Source: Saccharomycopsis phalli (taxonomy: Eukaryota; Ascomycota; Saccharomycetes; Ascoideales; Saccharomycopsidaceae). From it: a DNA stretch of 64,000 bases. Of this stretch, positions 1 to 9,515 are shown in pieces. The notes under the pieces were generated by a model. It worked only from the letters and a program-made list of their open reading frames with translations, made no database searches and was not told where the DNA came from. The stretch spans positions 620,001 to 684,000 of the forward strand of contig CP073218.1 of assembly GCA_020342235.1 (NCBI GenBank), written 5' to 3'. The position numbers and the translations under genes are program-made. Positions within the stretch are counted from its first letter, which is position 1. Every line of letters starts with the position of its first letter.

Positions 1-8
1 CTTGTAAC

Positions 9-458
9 ATGAGTGTGTTGATTTTTCTTGTCGCTGGAGTGGCTATAGTTGTGTTTATGGTACTTTTGCCGGCGATTTCGGGCGTGGGGAAGTTTTCGGT
101 TGAAGGTCTGAAGAAACAGGACGATGAGGTGGAGGAGAAGCAGGAGGAATTTTCTGGATATGTTCCACCCGACGAGATGGAGGAAAAGACCAAGAGCCGG
201 AGAGAGCAGATCAAGGAGAGAGTGGAAAAGATCAACCTTCCACTTTCATTCAGGGCTACTGGCATTGAGGAAACTGAGCATGAGTTGCGGAAAAGAAAAG
301 CGGGGTCACGAACGACGACGCCATTATCTTCGCCTGATCCAAATGAGTTTGACTATGATATAGATGAGTTGATTTCAGATGATAAGAAATTGGACGAGGA
401 GGAGCGCCAAGGGCGGGTAAAGAAGTTTGCAAAGCCAGTGTCGGTGTTTAATGTGTAA
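9..458 (+). CDS. Small single-pass membrane protein, unknown function
   Basis: This 149-residue protein starts with ATG at position 9. The first about 25 residues form one hydrophobic segment (VLIFLVAGVAIVVFMVLLP) that could be a signal anchor. The rest is strongly charged and rich in Glu and Lys (about residues 35-80), with a predicted-helical look, a basic patch (RKRKAG) and an acidic end (DELISDDKKLDEEE). The layout suggests a protein inserted by its N-terminus with a soluble cytosolic tail, in the ER or another endomembrane. I do not recognise the family. The window edge lies 8 bases upstream, so an upstream exon cannot be ruled out. The end lies 24 bases from the end of the next gene, which converges on it. 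Confidence 0.7.
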   Translation: MSVLIFLVAGVAIVVFMVLLPAISGVGKFSVEGLKKQDDEVEEKQEEFSGYVPPDEMEEKTKSRREQIKERVEKINLPLSFRATGIEETEHELRKRKAGSRTTTPLSSPDPNEFDYDIDELISDDKKLDEEERQGRVKKFAKPVSVFNV

Positions 459-482
459 GTAGCTACAGGATATATGTGAATA

Positions 483-1106
483 TTACCTCAATTCCCTAGC
501 AGTGGCCAAAGCGGCCACAAGAGGAGATAGGATGCCTCTGTTTGACTGAATATAGTAATTCTCGACGTATGTATCCAAGACCAATCTGACATTATTGTTT
601 CCATTGATGTATGATTGTCTTGCCGCCTGAAGGAGGATCTGCATCGTGAGTGACACCTCGCTCGTGTGTTTGTTTTTCACTCTCTTTGTATGAGGGACGT
701 AGTGCCGGATGAATTTCACAAGTCGTACATTAATAGGCCGGAATAGGAGGTCTAAGGAGCTCCGTGCCAAAGGCCTGCCGTTGTTGTTGTAAATGGGGGT
801 GTATGCGCCGCGGACTTTCAACATGGTCGTCTTTAAATAGGTCTGGAACCTGCGATGTAGGGATGCATTTGGGTACTCTAGAAAGCTAGGAAAAAGCGGG
901 CCAAGCCCCACGACCATTCTGGCTAGTTTATCATCAACGCCTCTGAAAAGTCTCTTTGTTCTCGGGTTCTGGCTCAAGACCCGCACAAACGTAGGGCCCA
1001 CGGTCTCGGAAAGGGACGACGCATTTCCAAAAGGCCTATATTTGGAAATGTTATCCAAAAATTTTGACGTGTGTGAAATAGGGGCGTTGTTGCGTGCCTG
1101 AAACAT
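483..1106 (-). CDS. Hypothetical basic protein, possibly mitochondrial
   Basis: This 207-residue protein starts at the ATG at 1104-1106; eight further upstream codons are open but carry no ATG. It is clearly basic (many Arg and Lys, e.g. NPRTKRLFRG, HTKRVKNKH), has few acidic residues and no obvious membrane segment or catalytic motif. The N-terminus is poor in acidic residues and could act as a mitochondrial presequence. A basic, weakly conserved protein of this size fits a mitochondrial ribosome or respiration accessory factor, but that is inference only. It converges with the small membrane protein gene at 9-458. Confidence 0.6.
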   Translation of the reverse strand: MFQARNNAPISHTSKFLDNISKYRPFGNASSLSETVGPTFVRVLSQNPRTKRLFRGVDDKLARMVVGLGPLFPSFLEYPNASLHRRFQTYLKTTMLKVRGAYTPIYNNNGRPLARSSLDLLFRPINVRLVKFIRHYVPHTKRVKNKHTSEVSLTMQILLQAARQSYINGNNNVRLVLDTYVENYYIQSNRGILSPLVAALATARELR

Positions 1107-1585
1107 TTGTGAGTACCAGGTGGTGCACACACACTCTCTGTTGAGATGAGCTGGTTTAGATCTACAAACAGAGTTTAACAGTGTTTACATAGAAACACAA
1201 GATCCTGCACACTGTAGCACAAAGCTGGAACTGTGTATGATCACGGATGCAACTGGGGTCATGTCATTTATCCGTCCAAGCCAGCCGGGAAGCGGAATTT
1301 GGGTACTTTGGCCAGTGAATAAGTCAAAATAACTCTGGGAAACGGGAATGTATATATTAAACAATTGTGATTGTCAAATAATTCACAATGGGCCACTATT
1401 AGACACGCAGTGTCTGCTGATTTATCATGACTTGAAATAGACGGAAAAGGGTTTGTATACAGGCCGAATTCATTTTCTGGCAATCGGAGTCATCTACAAC
1501 TAGTCGGTGTACCTTGGGAAAATTTTTAGAAAACCAGTTTCTATATTTATTACAATACGGCCAATTTATAATATATTCCCATGAC
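1107..1585. other. Intergenic promoter region
   Basis: This 479 bp region lies between two divergently read genes. The part from 1514 to 1585 is open in the frame of the downstream gene but begins with TTG, so it is more likely 5' leader than coding. No repeat, tRNA or other RNA gene was seen. Confidence 0.5.
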
Positions 1586-3703
1586 ATGTATACTGACTGT
1601 TTTGAGAATCCCATAAATTATGAGTCCGTCCCTGTCCACATAACAGCCAAGTTGAAGGAGATCTTTAACGATAATGAAAATTTGCTACAAGTTAGCAACG
1701 TCACCTGTTCTTTGGATAGCACAAAGAAGCTATTTGACTCGTTTGTCACCGATACCGAGATGGCCGTCTGTTTCTTGGATCAACAACAGAACATGGAAAG
1801 CTACACTACATACACTGTTGAGATCTTAGAGTTGGAGAACCACGAAAGAGTCAAAAACCTTATCTTGCATATCAAGCTACAGGCCTTGAACTTGGTGGAC
1901 TTGTTCTACATTGAGGAAAACAACATCCCTCTTATTGTCATTGATAACTATAACTCGGTGGAAACTTCTATTGATAAGGTGCAAGAAATTGCATCGCAAG
2001 TCAACTATACCGAGCGTGAATTGGCACAGAAGTTAAAAGAAGCCAAGTTGAGCCAGGAATACAAGACTTACAGGGAAGATATCTATAACTTGCTAGATCC
2101 AGAGGACGAGCAGACAGCCAACGAATATGATACAGCTGATGAGTATGAAAGTGACTATTCCAATGAGAATTTTTGCGGCTGCAAAGTTGGCCAGGAAGCA
2201 GAACAACTTAGTCCGCAATCAGAGCGACCAAATCAGCATTCAGAGCAACTATATCAACAACCAGAGCAGCTATATCAACAACCAGAGCAACTATATCAGC
2301 ACTCAGAACGACCAACTCGGCGCCCAGAAGGACCAGATCACTATTCGGAACATCTATATCAGCACTCGGAACAGCTAGATCAACACTCAGAACAACTAGA
2401 TCAGTACTCAGAGCCTGACTACGATCCTGTCAGTTCTTATTCTTCTTCTGAAAGTATTCATTCCAACACATATACAGGCCCTGGGTCCTTCAACCACTCC
2501 AACGTTAATGAGCTGGATGTTCCTTTCCACTTTGAGTCATTTTATTCGACGCCGAACCATACTTATTTCAGTCACACATACTTGCCCGACACAGGGATTC
2601 CAGATATTTCGGTCGAGGAAAATAGCCCTCCGCAGTACATTGATCAAAAGGAACTAGCTCTAATATTGCCCTCTAGCAGGCCATATTTCCCGAACGAGGT
2701 CGTCAAAAACTTCTTGATAACCAACCCTATTATCCAGAAAGTGATATTGCAAATTGACCGGGAAGAGTCTATCATTGGCTTGTTTTATATCAAAAACTCA
2801 CAATTCGAACCCAGAAAGCTCATAACAAACAGCGAGGATATTTATCACTGCGGTGTCTCTGCTATGATCAGCAATGTTCAACAGTTGAACGATAACGTCA
2901 TCAGCTTGACTTTACACACCATCCACAGAGTCCTGATAAACCAGCTATACTTACCAGATTACTTTATAAAAACACTGCCCACTTCTCGCTTTGATAATAT
3001 CAACCCAATGGCGTTGATTGCCTATGGAGAAATCAGTTCTCTAGAAGATACAATCAAGCGCTCTGAGCTAAAATATTTGAAGAAATACTCCACCAACGCG
3101 TTAATATTGTTGAGAAAGTTGTTGGATCTCTTCAAGAGCAACTCTGTCACTGACGAGAGTTTTCTAAAATTTCGTATTTCGGTTGAAGAGGCTTTTGACC
3201 AAACCTTTTGCAACTATGAGCAATTCCATTCTCGCTATAATTCCAACAACATTCTTGAATTCTTCAACTGCTACGAGGATGATGTTGAATTGATAATTTT
3301 AAAAGGGGACTTTTTATGCGAAATGCTAAGAACATATATCCAACTAAAGCATGACAATTACTACCAGACATTGCGCAATGTCGATAGTCTTTATTCGAGC
3401 CTCTACAATAACAATAAGAGAGACTTTTTCAACTACTACAACTCTAAATTTCAAGAAATATTGGAGTCTGACGTACTTCATCTAAAATTCAAATTATTGA
3501 ACAAAACGTTTACTAACGAGGTATCGGTTTTAGAGTTTGAAATCGGCCAGATCCTCCCGCAAAAAATTACACGTGACCCAGAGTTTCACGGTTTTGCAAA
3601 AGGCGGCATCTCAGAGCGTAAGGGTTATTTTGATCTTAATGACTTGATGAATTCAAGTAAGCAACACTACTCATATAATAGTGATAATTATTACTACTAT
3701 TAG
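1586..3703 (+). CDS. Large unrecognised protein with a glutamine-rich heptad repeat
   Basis: This protein of 705 residues starts at the first in-frame ATG (1586, MYTDCFENPI). About residues 1-200 look globular and mixed, with acidic stretches before the repeat (DEYESDYSNE). About residues 205-280 are a degenerate 7-residue repeat of consensus SEQLYQH (21-bp unit, about ten copies; exact duplicates near 2245-2290). The C-terminal 400 residues look folded, rich in Leu, Ile, Asn and Tyr, with no recognisable catalytic motif. The end is a low-complexity Tyr run (SDNYYYY). I do not recognise the family; it may be lineage-specific. The stop codon lies inside a perfect inverted repeat (3701-3732). 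A role in binding or scaffolding through the Gln-rich linker is a guess. Confidence 0.7.
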   Translation: MYTDCFENPINYESVPVHITAKLKEIFNDNENLLQVSNVTCSLDSTKKLFDSFVTDTEMAVCFLDQQQNMESYTTYTVEILELENHERVKNLILHIKLQALNLVDLFYIEENNIPLIVIDNYNSVETSIDKVQEIASQVNYTERELAQKLKEAKLSQEYKTYREDIYNLLDPEDEQTANEYDTADEYESDYSNENFCGCKVGQEAEQLSPQSERPNQHSEQLYQQPEQLYQQPEQLYQHSERPTRRPEGPDHYSEHLYQHSEQLDQHSEQLDQYSEPDYDPVSSYSSSESIHSNTYTGPGSFNHSNVNELDVPFHFESFYSTPNHTYFSHTYLPDTGIPDISVEENSPPQYIDQKELALILPSSRPYFPNEVVKNFLITNPIIQKVILQIDREESIIGLFYIKNSQFEPRKLITNSEDIYHCGVSAMISNVQQLNDNVISLTLHTIHRVLINQLYLPDYFIKTLPTSRFDNINPMALIAYGEISSLEDTIKRSELKYLKKYSTNALILLRKLLDLFKSNSVTDESFLKFRISVEEAFDQTFCNYEQFHSRYNSNNILEFFNCYEDDVELIILKGDFLCEMLRTYIQLKHDNYYQTLRNVDSLYSSLYNNNKRDFFNYYNSKFQEILESDVLHLKFKLLNKTFTNEVSVLEFEIGQILPQKITRDPEFHGFAKGGISERKGYFDLNDLMNSSKQHYSYNSDNYYYY
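2200..2415 (+). repeat. In-frame 21-bp tandem repeat (SEQLYQH heptads)
   Basis: Degenerate 21-bp units encode variants of QPEQLYQ / SEQLDQH inside the gene at 1586-3703. Two neighbouring copies around 2245-2290 are identical at the DNA level, which points to recent slippage. Confidence 0.8.
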
Positions 3704-3732
3704 GACTTTGAATCGTGCAATTCAAAGTCCTA
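3701..3732 (+). terminator. Perfect 13-bp inverted repeat over the stop codon
   Basis: TAGGACTTTGAAT (3701-3713) and its exact complement (3720-3732) flank a 6-base loop. The TAG stop of the upstream gene is the first triplet of the stem. A partial third copy of the arm (AGGACTTTG) lies about 20 bases downstream. In yeast this may serve mRNA 3' end formation or stability; that function is inferred. Confidence 0.5.
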
Positions 3733-5249
3733 CTATTTAGCCAGCTTTCTAGGACTTTGCTAAATGTCTTCTCGGCAGACGTCTTGGCTATTTATCCATC
3801 ATCCATCTTTTCCGTGCATAAATGAATACACAAGGCTAGTTTGCATGTGGTTATGCCTTGTGTTTTCTTAAATTGCCGGTGTCCAAATAATTTTATAATA
3901 TAGGAGTAACAGGAATAATTTACCATTGTAGAATTATTCTTAAAGCAACGTCGGCATACTTGTTGCTGCTGAACCTCCCATCAGAACAATTGAACCTTTC
4001 AGTATCATGATGCATATTGATGCATGAAAGACTAAAGTGCATGCTGCACTTTGGAAAACCTTGTTGATCCTTCCGTTCCGGGTTATACTATGCTTTTCTC
4101 ATAGCCAGAATAATGCTATGCTCAAGAACTTATCTTATTGTAAGATTGAAATTTCTCCTTATGGCACGGTATCTTGGTTGAGGATAACTGTGATTAGTAG
4201 CTCCTATGTACTGCAATTTTTGAGAGGTTTATTGTCTTGGCAGCCCTTCATGCAGATTTATGATTAATATAGCCGTCCAATTGTTTATTAATTCAATCCA
4301 TTGTGTAATTACTGGTGAAATTTCGACTTCTGTTTCGGTGGAACCAAAACTGACCTACCTATGTATCGAGAAACCTCGATGGTCTCACAATTGATCAGAA
4401 TTTTGAGTTGACATAGCTGTTGATACAGTAATAAAATGCCACTTATTTTATCATCCCTTTGGAATAGAATGATTGAATTAAATATTTAAGTGATAATTAA
4501 TTCTCTGTGCATCATCATAGAAAAGGATCCCTATTTATAGTTTTCATTTTACTAATATTAATGGGTGGATCCTAGAGTTTTATCCCAATAAGGAAAGATG
4601 ATATTGATCCTTGAGTTTTAGAATGATGACGAAAGACAGTATTAATCCTTGAGCTTTAACCCTATGGGGTAAAATTCGTAGATCTCTTTAATGCCCATCG
4701 TTTAATCCTGGTCATCACGGCACGATCTGCAAAAGGAGCCTTTGCAATTATTACCCCTATTACTTTTGCTTTTCATTTCAAGATCCTGAGGAAGGGCTCA
4801 TCGACAAAAAATAACTCAAACCGGAAAAAGGACGCAAATTGAATGGACCTAATTATTCTGATATCAATCCTCAAACTTTGCTCAAGACATTTTATTACAC
4901 TTCCAATCGCACCTCATCCGGGTTGGCGGGTTTATTAACCCGTTATTTTCGTAAATCTTATTAATAACATTTGTAGTTTGCCATCTAAATTCAATTGTTA
5001 CATCTTGAGTGTCGCCACGTGACACCAATATAGGTAGGGCAGAAGTGTATCACTCTTTACCATAGAATAACCTACACACAAGCCAGTTGTCTCAAATGAT
5101 AACAGGTATGATTGTTCTGATTCATTTCAATCCGTAAAACAGGAAACTCTTACATTGCTGCTTAACATTAAATTCTAAATCTATAAAATTTCTAAATGCA
5201 GAAGTACCAATCTTAGATGTCAATAGCAAGGGCATCAGACTGATGCTTT
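3704..5249. other. Gene-free AT-rich intergenic region
   Basis: This 1.5 kb stretch has no ATG-initiated open frame of useful size on either strand. It holds the inverted repeat just after the stop of the upstream gene and a weak imperfect repeat near 4560-4660 (GATCCTTGAGTTTTA and a variant). There is one CACGTG site at 5016-5021. No tRNA or transposon signature was seen. Confidence 0.5.
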
Positions 5250-6380
5250 CTAATGGCTCAACACAGGAGGTAATGCACCTGAGACTTCAGCAGTAGGAAC
5301 AGGGCCCTGGCTCGCAATTCCACTTCCCCCAGTTTGGGCTGGTGCCTGGATTTGACCGTCACCAATCTGAGAAATTAGACCAAAGCTATTAATGGACTTT
5401 GACGGATTAATTTGCTTAGGTGGTATGCTCAAGGATGGTAAAGGAAATTTGGCGGATTGAGTTGAAGCGATATTGGATTGAGATGAAACATTGGTAGGCG
5501 ATGGAGGAATCTTGGTGAATGGGATAGGTACTCCTGTCGGCACTGATGGTTCTGGAATTAATGTGGAAGCATGGGCATCCAAAGTCAAGTGCATACTGTT
5601 TGAAACATTCTGCGGAGTTGGAGCTCTGACGTCAGGAATGCCTTTAGGAACATCTGTTGGTTGTGGTGGTTGGTTTTGTAATGATTGCAACACCAGACTT
5701 TCAGCTGGTGCTTGGATTTGACCGTCATGGATTTGAGTGACCAAGGAATATGTGTTTGTTGGTTGTAGTGATTGGTTTCGTAATGATTGCAACACCAGAC
5801 TTTCAGCTGGTGCTTGGATTTGACCGTCATGGATTTGAGTGACCAAGGCATATGTGATTGTTGAAGGATTACCATTTCCGTTATTGCTGCCGGCTGTATG
5901 TGAAGGCTGGAATGGCTCTGATGTGGAAAGAATCTTCAAGGCGGGTGGTTGAGATGGTGCTGTGGTTGAACTGTTACTCGAAGTTGACGATTCAAGTCTG
6001 ACCGAAGTCCAGGCGGTCTTTAAACGAGGGAAAGTACCAAGACGGGGTACTTCTGTTGAGGCCTGGGCATCGAATGTGGAGTGGATACTGTCTGTTTGCG
6101 AAGGTGAAATACTTGCCGAAAATTTAATCAACCTCTTTGGGGCCATGGTCTTAAGGTCGTCCGAAGTGTCAATCTCACTAGTTGCTGAAGACTGAACTCG
6201 ACTAGCTGCCGAACGCTCGACTTGGCTAGCTAGTGAAGGCTGGATTTGACTAGCGGCTGGAGCCTGGATCTGGCCATCGCCAATCTGACTAATGAGACCG
6301 GCTTGCAAGCTGTCACGGTTGTATGGAATGAGGCTTGAAGAAGCGACACTAAATAAAGCCAAAAGATTAATCAGTCTCAT
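5250..6380 (-). CDS. Secreted PIR-repeat cell-wall protein lacking cysteines
   Basis: This 376-residue protein has a secretion signal (residues 1 to about 19, MRLINLLALFSVASSS). It carries four PIR-type repeats, LISQIGDGQIQAPA or LVTQIHDGQIQAPA, near residues 29-42, 178-192, 213-226 and 334-348. In yeast PIR proteins the Gln of the QIxDGQ core forms an alkali-labile ester to beta-1,3-glucan, so this is probably covalently wall-linked. A Lys-Arg pair at residues 82-83 is a candidate Kex2 site, as in known PIR proteins. The chain between repeats is Ser/Thr/Pro-rich and likely O-mannosylated. Unlike canonical PIRs it has no C-terminal four-cysteine domain (no cysteine at all) and no GPI signal. 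The two middle repeats lie in a 105-bp tandem duplication. Confidence 0.85.
   Translation of the reverse strand: MRLINLLALFSVASSSLIPYNRDSLQAGLISQIGDGQIQAPAASQIQPSLASQVERSAASRVQSSATSEIDTSDDLKTMAPKRLIKFSASISPSQTDSIHSTFDAQASTEVPRLGTFPRLKTAWTSVRLESSTSSNSSTTAPSQPPALKILSTSEPFQPSHTAGSNNGNGNPSTITYALVTQIHDGQIQAPAESLVLQSLRNQSLQPTNTYSLVTQIHDGQIQAPAESLVLQSLQNQPPQPTDVPKGIPDVRAPTPQNVSNSMHLTLDAHASTLIPEPSVPTGVPIPFTKIPPSPTNVSSQSNIASTQSAKFPLPSLSIPPKQINPSKSINSFGLISQIGDGQIQAPAQTGGSGIASQGPVPTAEVSGALPPVLSH
5655..5860 (-). repeat. 105-bp tandem duplication inside the PIR gene
   Basis: Two adjacent, nearly identical copies (35 residues each) duplicate one PIR repeat plus its ESLVLQSL linker. Differences are few, so the duplication looks recent relative to the other two repeats in the gene. 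Confidence 0.7.
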
Positions 6381-6428
6381 GATAATAATTCTATGGAACT
6401 CCAGGCTGCCACTACGGATACTTTAGGA

Positions 6429-6435
6429 ATTTATA
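6429..6435 (-). promoter_or_regulatory. TATA box of the PIR gene
   Basis: TATAAAT on the minus strand lies about 50 bases before the ATG of the PIR-repeat gene. It is the only good TATA match close to the start. Confidence 0.5.
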
Positions 6436-6503
6436 CTGGCAAACCATATTCCACTGTAGGGGTTCACCTTTCTACTCGACTATGGTAGTTCCATAAAACC
6501 CTT

Positions 6504-6513
6504 GTCACGTGAC
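6504..6513. promoter_or_regulatory. GTCACGTGAC palindrome (Cbf1/E-box type)
   Basis: A perfect 10-bp palindrome around CACGTG in the divergent promoter. Cbf1 and other bHLH factors bind RTCACGTG in yeasts; which factor acts here is not known. Confidence 0.5.
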
Positions 6514-6969
6514 ACGGATGTAGTTTGACATCCCTCACACTAGGAGGATACATGTTTCAGCAACAATACAATGCAAAACCGAAACGTTGTCTAGACCCGT
6601 ATCTACTTGTTTTTCCCGGTGGTTACATATACTGCACTGTTGCAACCATGGAGTCTCCAATATTATTCCACACTGCTTCGATGCACCCATACATGTAAGG
6701 TCTCACCACAAGGGCCCACTCAATACGGTTACACTCAATGCCATATATTGGATCCAGATACCACTCCCCACATGTAAACTTACCGTGTCGACATCCACGC
6801 ACGATAATACGACACTTATTGCCCGGGCTACGCCTAAATTACTTAATACAGGCCAATATATATACACTGGTCTCGATTAATTGCGTGATTAAAATGGAAG
6901 CTTATTTCGCGGCGGGGAACAACGGGGTTCCTAATTCTCCGACGGAGGTTATTCCCTGCACTGTCAAAG

Positions 6970-6977
6970 TATAAAAG
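6970..6977 (+). promoter_or_regulatory. TATA box of the YMR315W-like gene
   Basis: TATAAAAG lies 38 bases before the exon 1 ATG at 7008. Confidence 0.6.
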
Positions 6978-7007
6978 CAGCCATCGGAGAAATAGTGGCA
7001 ACGCAAA

Positions 7008-8095
7008 ATGTCTTCAGTATTGAACATTGGAATCATCGGCACTGGTGTAAGTTATTATTTTTTTTTTTGATTGCCAGCTAACAATAGATATTTGCCACCG
7101 ACACCCATTTGCCTAACTTGCAAAAGTTACCTGAATATTTCAAAGTGGTTGCAGCTTCAAACCGGACAAAGTCCAAGGGTGAAGCATTTGCTGCCAAAGC
7201 TGGGATCACCACGGTCTACGAATCCATTGACGACTTGCTCAGTGACAAAAACGTACAAGTTGTGGATGCATTGCTTCCAGTTGAAAATAATGCCACTATT
7301 ATTGAAAAGGCACTCAAGGCTGGAAAGCCAATTGCGATTGAGAAGCCAATTGCCAACAACCTTGAGAATGCCCGGAAAATCGTCGAATTGACTCGCAAGT
7401 CCGACGTCCCTGTGCTTATTTTGGAAAACTGGTTGTACCACCACACCTTGGATGTAATCAAGCCTAAATTGAAGGAGATTGGACAAATCATTGGATTCAA
7501 CTTCAAGGCCGTGGGTCCATATTATGCCTCAAACAAGTACATTGCCACTCCTTGGAGAGCCAAGCCAAACCATATTGGTGGATACTTATCAGATGGAGGT
7601 GTGCACCAATTGGCATATGTGGTTGATCTCTTGGGAGAGGTCGACACAATTTCTGCGCACACCACCCAAGTCAGAGAGCTGTCTGGAACCGACGACGTCT
7701 GGTTTTCTACTTTGAAGTTAAAGTCCGGTGCCATTGGCACTTTTTCCTATGGTAGTGCTTTTGGTGCCGTTGACAAGAGCAGACAGTTTATCATTTACGG
7801 AAAATCAGGGTCGATTTTCTTTGACTTTTCGCCGTCGCTTGCCAAGCCGTACATCAAGGTTTCCCTTGGTGAATCCGGAGAAAATGCCAACATTGAGATT
7901 ATTGAAATCGATGAGTCGGACAAGAGCGGAGGGATTGTGAGTGAGTTTGCAAACTTCCACGAGGCTGTAGTTAAGAAGGACAAGTCTTTACTCAAGGGCA
8001 AGCCTGAGGTCGCCTTTCAACACTTGGCTATTGTAGATGCTGCTTTGAAGAGTTCTGCAAAAGGAGGCGATGCTGTTAAAGTTGAGACAGTCTGA
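7008..8095 (+). CDS. NAD(P)-dependent oxidoreductase, GFO/IDH/MocA family (YMR315W-like), one intron
   Basis: Exon 1 (7008-7046) encodes MSSVLNIGIIGTG, the Rossmann glycine motif. A 41-base intron (7047-7087) follows, and exon 2 (7088-8095) continues in frame with IFATDTHLPNLQ. The joined protein has 348 residues, the same size as the S. cerevisiae YMR315W product, with which I recall close similarity throughout. Visible family landmarks are the EKP motif (AIEKPIANN, about residue 92) with the conserved Lys and the GGYLSDGGVHQ segment. The yeast protein is an NADPH-producing oxidoreductase; substrate here is unknown. The intron has donor GTAAGT and branch site GCTAAC five bases before the acceptor AG. 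A CTG codon at 7679 aligns with Arg in the yeast protein. Confidence 0.9.
7047..7087 (+). other. Spliceosomal intron, 41 bases
   Basis: Donor GTAAGT at 7047, branch site AGCTAAC at 7076-7082, acceptor AG at 7086-7087. It contains a long T run. Removal restores a continuous Rossmann fold reading frame in phase 0. Confidence 0.9.
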
Positions 8096-8647
8096 ATCAT
8101 CAGTTGAGTAGTATGTGGCGAGGGCCAAGGTTTAAATAGTTTAGTGACCTATACGGTTAATTTGATGCCACTGGCATCAGTTGAAGATAATGACTATTTG
8201 ATTATAGTAAGTGGTGAAGCTATTGTGCATTAAAGATTGTGATAGTAAGGTTGGTTGTTTTATCAGTAGCACTCTGATAAAAAGATGTAGTCTACCTTAT
8301 AATTTCGTTTTAGTTGGATTTGCTTCAGGTCAAACTTGTCCTATATAAGAGCGACCAGGCTTCTCATACCCATGTAGCACGGCGCATCAACAGCTAAACA
8401 GCACTCATGGAAGTTAGTCGTAGACTTGCAAATGTATTGATAAAGAGATTTTTACAGCTTCTCCATTCCCAAGTGAAAATATATTGCCAAATCACAGTGT
8501 TTCCAAAAATTAATATAAATAGATAATATTATTACATTACCATGGACTTCATCTTCAATCTTGATCTGGTATGGACTTTCCCAATTTGGAAGACAGGCAG
8601 TCTACAGACCTAATGTCCCTCCGCATTACTTCTCTCAGGCAATTCCA
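8096..8647. other. Intergenic region with upstream ATGs
   Basis: This 552 bp region separates two genes read the same way. It holds a TATAAAT at 8514-8520 and two out-of-frame ATGs (8542 and 8571) before the chosen start of the next gene. If transcripts begin after about 8575 neither ATG is in the mRNA; otherwise they would act as short upstream frames. Confidence 0.5.
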
Positions 8648-9463
8648 ATGGCACCACTCAATCTCGCAGAATATACCAGCTTCGATCATTTCCAAGTCAA
8701 GGAAATTGATACTGGCATTGTCCATTTGGCAATCAACCGTCCAAAGAAACGCAACTGCTTTAACGAAACCACCTGGACGCAGTACGGGGCTATTTTAACC
8801 AAACTCAATGAAAACGATACCATCAAAGCCGTGATTCTCACGGGGAATGGCAAACACTTCTCTGCGGGCCTTGATTTGGCATTTGCAGCGACGTTTCAGC
8901 AGCAGTTTTCTGGAGGCTCCGAGGAGGAAAAGCACCAGAAGTTGTATGGGTTCATTAGGCAATTCCAGCATTCAATTTCAAAAGGAGCAGAGATTCGAAT
9001 CCCAGTTATTGCTGTAACCCATGGTGTTGGTGTTGGTTTGGCACTTGATATCTTGGCCACTACTTCCATCCGATATGCTACTGCCGATTCGGTGTTTGCT
9101 GTCAAGGAGATCCAGCTAGGATTTGCTGCTGACATTGGCTCACTCCAACGGTTGTCGCAGTTGTTCAACAACCAGTCGGTGTTCCACGAGCTTACGCTCA
9201 CTGGACGAAATTTCACCGCCGAGGAGGCTTATTCTCTTGGGTTTGTCTCCAAAGTGGTGCCAACATATGACGATGCCTTCAAGGAAGCAGTCAAGGTAGC
9301 CCAGAAGATCAGCCGGCTAGAATTACTGGCCATCAAAGGTACCAAGGATTCCATCCGATACATTCTTGAAGGAGGCACTGTTGCCCAGGGATTGGAGAAC
9401 ATTGCCCAGTACAATGCGGTGAATTTTCCCGACATGGGCAGTAAACTAAAGTCCAAATTATAG
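8648..9463 (+). CDS. Peroxisomal delta3,5-delta2,4-dienoyl-CoA isomerase (ECH1/DCI1 type)
   Basis: This 271-residue enoyl-CoA hydratase/isomerase family enzyme starts at ATG 8648 (MAPLNLAEYT). The oxyanion-hole motif FSAGLDL is near residue 82. The three acidic residues that in rat ECH1 shuttle protons appear to be kept: Asp in ALDIL, Glu in AVKEIQ and Asp in AADIGSL. The reaction moves the double bonds of 3,5-dienoyl-CoA to 2,4-dienoyl-CoA during beta-oxidation of odd-position unsaturated fatty acids. The C-terminus ends SKLKSKL, a clear PTS1 peroxisome signal preceded by a second SKL. The frame is open upstream to 8561 but only from a TTG. It converges with ERG9 with 52 bases between the stops. 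Confidence 0.88.
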   Translation: MAPLNLAEYTSFDHFQVKEIDTGIVHLAINRPKKRNCFNETTWTQYGAILTKLNENDTIKAVILTGNGKHFSAGLDLAFAATFQQQFSGGSEEEKHQKLYGFIRQFQHSISKGAEIRIPVIAVTHGVGVGLALDILATTSIRYATADSVFAVKEIQLGFAADIGSLQRLSQLFNNQSVFHELTLTGRNFTAEEAYSLGFVSKVVPTYDDAFKEAVKVAQKISRLELLAIKGTKDSIRYILEGGTVAQGLENIAQYNAVNFPDMGSKLKSKL

Positions 9464-9515
9464 GCAATCAACTACATACATTTTAAACATGCGTATTGTA
9501 CCTATGGGTGCTACC

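Larger units (their letters stand above)
6381..7007. other. Divergent promoter region, PIR gene / oxidoreductase gene
   Basis: This 627 bp region carries a TATA box toward each gene and a perfect palindrome GTCACGTGAC at 6504-6513 (E-box/Cbf1 type). An ATG frame of 78 codons (6738-6974) exists but overlaps the promoter and shows no protein-like features. Confidence 0.5.

Noticed and set aside
6738-6974. 78-codon ATG frame upstream of the oxidoreductase gene
   Set aside because: Covers the promoter and TATA box of the next gene and has no protein-like pattern.
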